Below are positions 1 to 4,123 of a stretch of 5,567 nucleotides of DNA, in pieces; position 1 is the stretch's first letter, and every line of letters starts with the position of its first letter. Position numbers and translations under genes: made by a program. The notes under the pieces are model-generated. The model had not been told where the DNA came from and ran no database searches. It was given only the letters and a program-made list of their open reading frames with translations. Source of the DNA: Bacillota bacterium (GTDB lineage Bacteria > Bacillota > Clostridia > Lutisporales > Lutisporaceae); NCBI GenBank assembly GCA_023405875.1, contig JAEXXN010000181.1, positions 1 to 5,567 on the forward strand, given 5' to 3'.

Positions 1-665
1 ATGCAAAGCTGGAAGTGGAATTTGAGGGTGAAAAATGTCTGATCAGATCCTATGGAATATCAGCTCACGGCAGTACTCCGGAAAAAGGTATCAATGCAGT
101 ATCACAGCTTGTTTCATTCCTTTGCAAGCTTCCTCTAAAAACATCGGAGCAGGCCGACTACATTAATTTCCTTGGTAAGCATATAGGCATGGAGACTGAT
201 GGTACCTCCTTCGGAGTTGCTATGAGTGACGAAGTATCCGGTAAGCTGGTGTTTAACCTTGGAACAATAGATATCTCGGAAGAAACGGGAAGTGTAGGAA
301 TAAACATAAGATATCCTGTAACCAGGACAATGGTTGATGTATATGATAGAATAAGGGAAAAAATCGCCCCTGCCGGGATAACCCTTGTGCCCGGTGCAGC
401 AAAGGATCCTCTTTATGTGCCTGCGGACAACTTTATGATAAAGGCATTGCAGAAGGTATATGAAGATGTTACCGGAGAAAAGGCGGAGCTTATATCAATC
501 GGCGGAGGAACCTATGCCAGGGCGATAAAAAATGCCGTTGCCTTCGGGCCTTTGTTCCCCGGCAAAGAAGAAACAGCTCATCAGAAGGATGAATACATAG
601 AAATTGAAGATTTGATGAAGAGCACAAAGATTTATGCTGAGGCGATTTACGAGCTTGTTAAATAA
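1..665 (+). CDS. pepV: Dipeptidase PepV (M20 metallopeptidase), C-terminal part, cut at left edge
   Basis: The reading frame is open from position 3 to the TAA at 663-665, giving 220 residues. The GTG at 15 is internal, since the frame continues upstream with Ala-Lys-Leu-Glu. PepV enzymes are about 460-470 residues, so roughly the last half is present. PepV is a cytosolic zinc aminopeptidase that cleaves dipeptides with an unblocked N-terminus, finishing peptide breakdown. Visible family landmarks are AHGSTPEKGINA, whose His (codon 66-68) should be the lid-domain histidine contacting substrate; GGGTYARAIKN, whose Arg (codon 519-521) should bind the substrate carboxylate; and AFGPLFPG followed by AHQKDEY, whose His (codon 579-581) should be the C-terminal zinc ligand. 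The other zinc ligands lie outside the window. Residue roles are from memory of the Lactobacillus PepV structure. The gene appears unrelated to the downstream operon, which has its own promoter. A different M20 dipeptidase is possible but less likely. Confidence 0.9.
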   Translation, partial: AKLEVEFEGEKCLIRSYGISAHGSTPEKGINAVSQLVSFLCKLPLKTSEQADYINFLGKHIGMETDGTSFGVAMSDEVSGKLVFNLGTIDISEETGSVGINIRYPVTRTMVDVYDRIREKIAPAGITLVPGAAKDPLYVPADNFMIKALQKVYEDVTGEKAELISIGGGTYARAIKNAVAFGPLFPGKEETAHQKDEYIEIEDLMKSTKIYAEAIYELVK

Positions 666-689
666 ATAAGATTTGTTTGATTGACGATG

Positions 690-738
690 GGCGATGGGTT
701 GCAGCAGAGCCTTCGAAGCCCGGCCTGAACCTATTGCC
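690..738 (+). other. Hairpin downstream of pepV, possible weak terminator
   Basis: The arm 690-700 (GGCGATGGGTT) pairs with 728-738 (AACCTATTGCC) over 11 positions with two G.U wobbles, around a 27-nt loop. It lies 25 nt after the pepV stop and before the infC promoters, where a terminator would be expected. No T-tract follows on the + strand (the next bases are TCAAAAAAAC), so termination by the intrinsic mechanism is doubtful. The left arm overlaps a tandem 7-bp repeat CGATGGG (685-691, 692-698). It could instead protect the pepV mRNA 3' end. Confidence 0.4.
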
Positions 739-749
739 TCAAAAAAACA

Positions 750-778
750 TTGACAACAATTATGTACAATGGTAATAT
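750..778 (+). promoter_or_regulatory. SigA-type promoter for infC-rpmI-rplT (P1)
   Basis: A perfect -35 TTGACA (750-755) is followed by a 17-bp spacer and the -10 TAATAT (773-778, 4 of 6 bases as in TATAAT). Transcription would begin near 785, giving an infC leader of about 180 nt that contains the whole structured region at 821-932. This is the best promoter match in the window and the likely main promoter of the translation operon. Confidence 0.75.
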
Positions 779-794
779 ATATTAGTCAGTAGAC

Positions 795-821
795 TTGACA
801 ACTAAATACAATTGTTATAAG
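795..821 (+). promoter_or_regulatory. Second promoter-like sequence before infC (P2)
   Basis: A second perfect TTGACA (795-800) lies 45 bp after the first and shares the TTGACAAC context. The best -10 is TATAAG (816-821, 5 of 6) at a short 15-bp spacing. Transcripts from here would start near 828 and lose the left strand (821-826) of the proposed long-range leader helix, so P2 mRNA could escape part of the attenuation control. The short spacer makes it weaker than P1. Confidence 0.35.
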
Positions 822-906
822 CTTTTTATAGGTTTAAGAAGAAGTTCCACTTCTCACCTTACGATTATGTCGGTAAGGTTAAAGTCCAAAAGCATGGTTT
901 TTATGG

Positions 907-932
907 GCAGGTGGATATTTCTACCTGCTTTT
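907..932 (+). terminator. Leader terminator (attenuator) upstream of infC
   Basis: The arm GCAGGTGG (907-914) pairs with CTACCTGC (921-928), 8 bp with one G.U, around a 6-nt loop, and is followed by TTTTAT. Because it lies between the operon promoter and the infC ribosome binding site, it should act as a conditional attenuator rather than the pepV terminator. Read-through is needed for any infC expression from P1 or P2. Confidence 0.75.
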
Positions 933-956
933 ATATTGCAAATGTATATAAATAAT

Positions 957-973
957 GGAGGTGAATGGTTATA
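957..973 (+). promoter_or_regulatory. infC ribosome binding site; favours an ATA start at 971
   Basis: GGAGGTGA (957-964) is an 8-base match to the anti-Shine-Dalgarno sequence. It abuts the ATG at 965, leaving only 3 nt from the GGAGG core. The in-frame ATA at 971-973 lies 9 nt from the core, which is the normal spacing. infC genes are known for starting at ATT and similar rare codons, through which IF3 limits its own synthesis. The ATA reading begins I-S-N-K-D, aligning with the I-S-K-D start of bacillar IF3. Confidence 0.6.
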
Positions 974-1483
974 AGTAACAAAGACTTACAGATTAATGAG
1001 GAGATCAGGGACAGAGAACTGAGAATAATCGATTCCAATGGAGACCAGCTTGGTATAATGTCTTCGCGACAGGCTTTGGAACTTGCGGCAGAAAGACAGC
1101 TTGATCTTGTTAAAATTGCTCCACAGGCAAAACCGCCGGTATGCAGGATTATGGATTATGGAAAATTCAAGTTTGAGCAGAGCAAAAAAGAGAAGGAAGC
1201 AAGGAAAAATCAGAAGGTCATTAATATCAAGGAGATAAGGTTCTCTCCTAAAATTGAAGACCATGACTTGAATTTCAAAGCAAAAAATGCGCAGAAATTC
1301 CTGCAGGAGGGTGACAAGGTCAAGATTACAATAAGATTCAGAGGCAGGGAAGTGGATCATGTTGCCTTTGGTGAAAAAGCCCTGGGAAGATTTTATGATA
1401 TTGTAAAGGAAGACTGTGTCGTAGAAAAGCCTGCAAAGCTTGAAGGCAGAAACATGATAATGGTTTTGGCACCGAAACAGTAG
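965..1483 (+). CDS. infC: Translation initiation factor IF-3
   Basis: IF3 binds the 30S subunit, prevents premature 50S joining and proofreads the start codon and initiator tRNA. The 172-residue reading from ATG 965 has the IF3 N domain (about residues 8-75), including GDQLG, PPVCRIMDYGKF and the family signature at residues 61-74. A charged linker follows (KKEKEARKNQK, about 74-84), then the C domain (86-172) with IRFSPKIEDHD, GDKVKITIRFRGRE and the ending GRNMIMVLAPK. Length is normal. The true start may be ATA 971 (170 residues) because the Shine-Dalgarno is too close to ATG 965. The gene is first in infC-rpmI-rplT and is preceded by an attenuator. A 172-codon frame on the other strand is a shadow. 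Confidence 0.97.
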   Translation: MVISNKDLQINEEIRDRELRIIDSNGDQLGIMSSRQALELAAERQLDLVKIAPQAKPPVCRIMDYGKFKFEQSKKEKEARKNQKVINIKEIRFSPKIEDHDLNFKAKNAQKFLQEGDKVKITIRFRGREVDHVAFGEKALGRFYDIVKEDCVVEKPAKLEGRNMIMVLAPKQ

Positions 1484-1617
1484 GCCATACTTAATAAATT
1501 GCATCGATTTACTTGCATTACAGCATACCGGGCCATGGCTTGGATTTCTCAGATAAAGCCGGCTTTTATGGCGGAATGCGATTGGATTAATGCGTTTTAT
1601 AACAAGATTTCAATGAA

Positions 1618-1640
1618 GGTTTTGCAGACTTGCAAAAACC
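1618..1640 (+). other. Hairpin A in infC-rpmI spacer
   Basis: GGTTTTGCA (1618-1626) pairs with TGCAAAAACC (1631-1640), 9 bp with a single bulged A, closed by the tetraloop GACT. It is the strongest simple stem of the spacer by length. It is followed by TATGCG, not a T-run, so it is not a terminator. Confidence 0.6.
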
Positions 1641-1654
1641 TATGCGTTTCAACG

Positions 1655-1678
1655 AGGCGGGAGATATGCTCACCGCCT
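1655..1678 (+). other. Hairpin B in infC-rpmI spacer, with an alternative partner downstream
   Basis: AGGCGGGAG (1655-1663) pairs with CTC-A-CCGCCT (1669-1678), 9 bp with one bulged A, closed by ATATG. The 3' strand ACCGC (1672-1676) could instead pair with GCGGT (1693-1697), and CTCACC (1669-1674) with GGTGGG (1714-1719), so this segment can switch between folds. GC content is higher than in the surroundings, and no T-tract follows. Confidence 0.6.
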
Positions 1679-1702
1679 GTTAGATAACGAAAGCGGTACA
1701 CG

Positions 1703-1718
1703 CCACTTATAGAGGTGG
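1703..1718 (+). other. Hairpin C in infC-rpmI spacer
   Basis: CCACT (1703-1707) pairs with GGTGG (1714-1718), 5 bp including one T.G, around TATAGA. Its 3' arm lies inside the second copy of the GAGGYGGGAGAYAT motif (1712-1725). It is short and would be marginal alone. Confidence 0.35.
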
Positions 1719-1794
1719 GAGACATCTTTAGCCTAGTTATAAAAATGAATGAAACGATTCAAAATATGAACAGTACAGAAGGAGAGGATTTTTA

Positions 1795-1992
1795 ATGCCT
1801 AAACAGAAGACCCACAGAGCATCAGCGAAAAGATTCAGTTTTACAAAGACTGGAAAAGTAAAGAGAGCATGTGCGTATAAGTCACACATTCTGACAAAGA
1901 AAACAACTAAGCGTACCAGAAAGCTTAGAAAAGGTGCTTATACAACTGCTACAGAAGCAAAAATGATAAGAAAATTAGTACCATACAAATAA
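1795..1992 (+). CDS. rpmI: 50S ribosomal protein L35 (bL35)
   Basis: This 65-residue basic protein is the normal length for L35, a small component of the large ribosomal subunit that contacts 23S rRNA. It shows the family pattern: MPKQKTHRASAKRF at residues 1-14, then TKTGKVKR, then the lysine/arginine-rich middle KSHILTKKTTKRTRKLRK, ending in MIRKLVPYK. The start is ATG 1795, with AAGGAG at 1779-1784 and a further GAGG at 1784-1787 upstream. It lies between infC and rplT, 21 nt ahead of rplT, so rpmI and rplT should be cotranscribed and probably translated in a coupled way. The 311-nt spacer before it may carry the control element. Confidence 0.98.
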   Translation: MPKQKTHRASAKRFSFTKTGKVKRACAYKSHILTKKTTKRTRKLRKGAYTTATEAKMIRKLVPYK

Positions 1993-2013
1993 TAGACAGG
2001 GAGGCAGCGGAAG

Positions 2014-2373
2014 ATGGCAAGAGTAAAAAGAGCGGTTAATGGTCATAAAAAACGCAGGAAAATATTTAAGCTGGCTAAAGGTTATGTAGGAGCCAGAAGT
2101 AAGAAATATAGAATTGCAAATGAAACTGTTATAAGAGCTTTACGGTTTGCATATATAGGCAGAAAGCTTAAGAAGAGAGATTACAGGAAGCTTTGGATAG
2201 CAAGAATAAATGCAGCTGCAAGAACAAACGGCATATCCTACAGCAAGCTGATAAACGGCTTGAAGCTTTCCGGTATCGAGATCAACAGGAAGATGCTTTC
2301 AGAGCTTGCGATAAACGATGCGGCAGCATTTACCAGGCTTGTTGATACAGCTAAAACTAAACTTAACGCTTAA
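2014..2373 (+). CDS. rplT: 50S ribosomal protein L20 (bL20)
   Basis: L20 binds 23S rRNA early in 50S assembly and represses its own operon by binding the mRNA. The 119-residue length is standard. The basic N-terminal extension (MARVKRAVNGHKKRRKIFKLAKGY, given as two parts: residues 1-12 and 13-24) threads into rRNA. The globular part follows, with ALRFAYIGRKLKKRDYRKLW at about residues 42-61, then INAAARTNGISYS and INRKMLSELA. ATG 2014 is preceded by AGGGAGG (1998-2004) at 9 nt spacing. This is the last gene of the operon; a terminator starts about 15 nt after its stop. Its product is the likely ligand of the leader at 821-932 and possibly of the infC-rpmI spacer. Confidence 0.98.
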   Translation: MARVKRAVNGHKKRRKIFKLAKGYVGARSKKYRIANETVIRALRFAYIGRKLKKRDYRKLWIARINAAARTNGISYSKLINGLKLSGIEINRKMLSELAINDAAAFTRLVDTAKTKLNA

Positions 2374-2388
2374 ATATATATTTTCAAA

Positions 2389-2419
2389 GAGAAGGCCTGA
2401 AGGGTCTTTTTCTTTTTTT
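2389..2419 (+). terminator. Intrinsic terminator of the infC-rpmI-rplT operon
   Basis: GAGAAGGCC (2389-2397) pairs with GGTCTTTTT (2403-2411) around TGAAG. The core GGCC/GGTC (one G.U) is extended by A-T and G.U pairs, and a 13-nt T-rich tract (2407-2419, one C) follows. It starts shortly after the rplT stop and separates the ribosomal operon from ktrBA. Confidence 0.8.
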
Positions 2420-2579
2420 CCTTCACAGGCATTGGTATACAATCCTATGCAAATTGAGGATTAAATGAGATAACTGTGGGAAACTAACAGCAGCAGCCGG
2501 CAGATTGAATTAGCGGCCTGAAAGCCATCAGCCGTGATATTAACGATGCTTTTAGAAGTTTTAATTATATCCTGAGTGA

Positions 2580-2588
2580 TGTTATAAT
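2580..2588 (+). promoter_or_regulatory. Extended -10 promoter for ktrBA, overlapping the upstream ATG
   Basis: TGTTATAAT is an exact TGnTATAAT extended -10 element. No good -35 is seen at 16-18 bp spacing (the region reads TTTTAA/TTTAAT), which extended -10 promoters tolerate. Transcription would start near 2595, downstream of the ATG at 2587. The rest of the 213-nt rplT-ktrB gap shows no other convincing promoter, no gene and no recognisable riboswitch. Confidence 0.5.
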
Positions 2589-3999
2589 GGTAGAATCAAT
2601 TAACTATATATCCAATTTTTACGAGGTGATAGACATTATAGAAATCGGCCTGCTTAGAAAAAAAATAAAAATAACCCCGACTCAGATAATAGTCACCGGC
2701 TATGCAATATTTATATTTACGGGGATGCTTTTACTGAACCTGCCCGTTGCATCAAGAAACGGGCAGCCTGTCGGCCTGATAAATGCATTTTTCACTGCCA
2801 CCTCTTCAGTATGCATCACCGGCCTGATTGTTGTGGATACGGGAACACACTGGACTGCCTTCGGCCATGTGGTGATAGCTTTGCTCGTACAGATAGGCGG
2901 ACTCGGGATAATGACAATGTCTACCATGCTTGCATTATTGATGGGCAGAAGGATAACTCTCAAGGAAAGGCTTTTGATACAGGAATCTCTCAATCAGTTT
3001 AACCTGGAAGGGCTTGTAAGGCTGACCAGGAACATTATTTTTGTTACCCTTGCAATTGAGCTTGTCGGCGCTGTAATGTTTTCAATGGTATTTGTACCTG
3101 AATACGGCTTGGAGAAAGGTATCGCCTTTGGCGTCTTTCATTCAATAACCGGCTTCTGCAATGCCGGCTTCGACCTGATAGGAGGCTTCAGAAGCTTTAC
3201 TCCCTATGTGAATAACTACATAATAAATATAAATACAATGCTTTTTATTATTATAGGCGGCTTGGGTTATTCTGTCTGGATGGACGTATATCAGGCCTTG
3301 AAGGAAAGAACTGTAAAGCATGTTTCACTTCATACCAAAGTTGTATTGACCACCACAATATTTCTCATATTGTCAGGTGCGGTATTCATATTTGTCATGG
3401 AGCTGAATAATCCCGGAACACTGAAAAGCCTCCCTGTCTCGGGCAAGGTACTTGCATCCTTCTTTCACTCAGTATCCCCCAGAACAGCGGGGTACAGTAC
3501 CCTGGACATGACAGCTCTTACTATGCCGACCCAATTCTTGACCATCATAATGATGTTTATAGGGGGATCTCCCGGATCGACTGCCGGAGGTATCAAGACT
3601 TCCACGGCTGCAATCCTTGCGCTGACTGTAATAGCAGTCATCAAAGGGAAAGAGGACCCGGAGGTATTTGAGAGGCATATACCCAAGTATCTGGTTTACA
3701 GAGCTATGGCTGTAGCGGTAATCAGCCTGACTCTGGTGGGATTTGTGACTATGGTGCTTTCTATAACGGAAGATGCAGATTTTATGACCTTGCTTTTTGA
3801 AACGACATCTGCCTTCGGAACTACCGGATTAACCTTGAACTACACACCTCAGCTGAGTAATATCGGTAAGATCATAATAAGCATTACAATGTTTGCAGGC
3901 AGGATAGGACCGTTGACTGTGGTACTTGCCTTTGCCCAGCGAGCTGTAAAAAGCAAAGGGAACCTTAAATATCCTGAAGACAGGATTATAGTAGGCTAG
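2587..3999 (+). CDS. ktrB: Ktr/Trk-type potassium uptake transporter, membrane subunit KtrB
   Basis: KtrB is the ion-conducting subunit of the KtrAB K+ uptake system, in the cytoplasmic membrane as a dimer. The 470 residues form four M1-P-M2 units. The pore-loop filter glycines appear in SVCITGL (residue 79), TGFCNAGFD (194), SPRTAGYST (302) and SAFGTTGLT (414). The intramembrane gating segment is GGSPGSTAGGIK (326-337), and the C-terminus KYPEDRIIVG resembles Bacillus KtrB. The family's gating loop and filter are intact. The start is uncertain: ATG 2587 has only a weak GAG-type site and lies in an extended -10 box. A strong Shine-Dalgarno at 2623 favours ATT 2635 or ATA 2638 (about 453-454 residues; Bacillus KtrB is about 445). 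ktrA follows after 124 nt. Confidence 0.93.
   Translation: MVESINYISNFYEVIDIIEIGLLRKKIKITPTQIIVTGYAIFIFTGMLLLNLPVASRNGQPVGLINAFFTATSSVCITGLIVVDTGTHWTAFGHVVIALLVQIGGLGIMTMSTMLALLMGRRITLKERLLIQESLNQFNLEGLVRLTRNIIFVTLAIELVGAVMFSMVFVPEYGLEKGIAFGVFHSITGFCNAGFDLIGGFRSFTPYVNNYIININTMLFIIIGGLGYSVWMDVYQALKERTVKHVSLHTKVVLTTTIFLILSGAVFIFVMELNNPGTLKSLPVSGKVLASFFHSVSPRTAGYSTLDMTALTMPTQFLTIIMMFIGGSPGSTAGGIKTSTAAILALTVIAVIKGKEDPEVFERHIPKYLVYRAMAVAVISLTLVGFVTMVLSITEDADFMTLLFETTSAFGTTGLTLNYTPQLSNIGKIIISITMFAGRIGPLTVVLAFAQRAVKSKGNLKYPEDRIIVG
2623..2640 (+). promoter_or_regulatory. Strong Shine-Dalgarno inside annotated ktrB, pointing to an ATT/ATA start
   Basis: GAGGTGAT (2623-2630) is an 8-base anti-Shine-Dalgarno match. 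No ATG, GTG or TTG follows at a usable distance. The in-frame ATT 2635 (8 nt from GAGG) and ATA 2638 (11 nt) do. Starting there gives an N-terminus of about the length seen in Bacillus KtrB. The match could be accidental, since the codons Glu-Val-Ile can encode it. Confidence 0.35.
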
Positions 4000-4052
4000 T
4001 GCTTATTAACACAACAAATTTCTTATCTTTATAAAAGTGTTAATAAGCACTA
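3997..4052 (+). repeat. Perfect 16-bp inverted repeat between ktrB and ktrA
   Basis: TAGTGCTTATTAACAC (3997-4012) is the exact reverse complement of GTGTTAATAAGCACTA (4037-4052), separated by 24 A/T-rich bases. The left arm begins with the ktrB stop codon. As RNA it would form a 16-bp stem with a 24-nt loop. No T-tract follows (CATTGATTCGG), so it is not a standard terminator. It may be an operator, an mRNA processing or stability element, or a small mobile-repeat remnant. No target-site duplication was recognised. Confidence 0.85.
4006..4035 (+). promoter_or_regulatory. Promoter-like sequence for ktrA inside the inverted repeat
   Basis: TTAACA (4006-4011, 5 of 6 to TTGACA) and TATAAA (4030-4035, 5 of 6 to TATAAT) are 18 bp apart. 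The -35 falls in the left arm of the inverted repeat, and the predicted start site (about 4042) in the right arm. An internal promoter could supply extra KtrA, whose octamer exceeds KtrB in the complex. It is A/T-rich DNA, so a chance match is possible. Confidence 0.4.
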
Positions 4053-4123
4053 CATTGATTCGGTACCTCGCATACTCAAGAAGGAATATACGTTACAAGG
4101 CACTATGTGAAAGGAGAAGCAGA

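Larger units (their letters stand above)
785..932 (+). promoter_or_regulatory. Structured infC leader, likely L20-type attenuation leader
   Basis: Between P1 and infC lie two adjacent hairpins: 840-844/850-854 (AGAAG/CTTCT, 5-nt loop) and 856-862/873-879 (ACCTTAC/GTAAGGT, 7 bp, extended inside by GA/TC). They are followed by an intrinsic terminator at 907-932. The strand AAAAGCA (888-894) can pair with TGCTTTT (926-932), and after a one-base bulge GGT (896-898) can pair with ACC (923-925), which would break the terminator. The same strand can instead pair with GCTTTT (821-826), extended by GG (831-832) with CC (886-887), enclosing both hairpins and freeing the terminator. In Bacillus subtilis, L20 binds the infC leader and promotes premature termination. 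Position, gene set and architecture fit that class. The covariance-model match was not tested. Confidence 0.7.
1654..1725 (+). repeat. Imperfect direct repeat GAGGYGGGAGAYAT, two copies
   Basis: GAGGCGGGAGATAT (1654-1667) and GAGGTGGGAGACAT (1712-1725) agree at 12 of 14 positions, and both differences are C/T exchanges. The copies start 58 nt apart. One forms the 5' arm of hairpin B and the other the 3' arm of hairpin C. Two similar sites in a ribosomal-protein spacer suggest a duplicated RNA-protein contact, but chance similarity of purine-rich RNA cannot be excluded. Confidence 0.45.
1484..1794 (+). promoter_or_regulatory. 311-nt infC-rpmI spacer, non-coding, hairpin-rich
   Basis: No protein gene is supported here: the only sizeable frame (TTG 1499 to 1687) has no ribosome binding site and no recognisable family. 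The spacer is rich in pairing segments. AATTGCAT (1497-1504) can pair with ATGCGATT (1576-1583). There is a 12-bp palindrome AAAGCCGGCTTT (1555-1566), and three hairpins in 1618-1718 are listed separately. No convincing promoter was found. The 3' end carries the rpmI ribosome binding site (AAGGAG, 1779-1784). In E. coli the matching spacer holds an L20 translational operator with long-range pairing, so a cis-acting role on rpmI-rplT is reasonable. That is an inference. Confidence 0.5.

Noticed and set aside
986..1504. A 172-codon open frame on the minus strand, the same length as infC
   Set aside because: It is fully antisense to infC, has no recognisable family and no ribosome binding site, and its Leu/Phe/Cys-rich composition is what an antisense reading of a Lys/Glu-rich gene gives.
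1575..1650. Repeated ATGCG/ATGCGTTT words as a possible CRISPR-like or iteron array
   Set aside because: The copies are very short and irregularly spaced and vary beyond 8-9 bases, so they are insufficient for any array or origin.
1499..1687. A 62-codon frame starting TTG in the infC-rpmI spacer
   Set aside because: There is no Shine-Dalgarno before the TTG, no family resemblance, and the stretch is full of base-paired segments. It is better read as untranslated RNA.
2509..2586. The ktrB frame stays open for 26 codons upstream of ATG 2587, suggesting a longer protein
   Set aside because: It contains no ATG, GTG or TTG, an in-frame TGA stands at 2506, and KtrB homologues do not have such an extension.
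2420..2640. A ydaO-type c-di-AMP riboswitch before ktrB
   Set aside because: The gap is short, the conserved ydaO blocks are not apparent, and no terminator or ribosome-binding-site-sequestering helix was found. Formal model search was not possible.
4037..4123. Extension of KtrA to an upstream GTG at 4037
   Set aside because: The added 29 residues are unlike KtrA N-termini and lie in the inverted repeat, while ATG 4124 has a well-spaced AAGGAG and begins directly with the nucleotide-binding strand.
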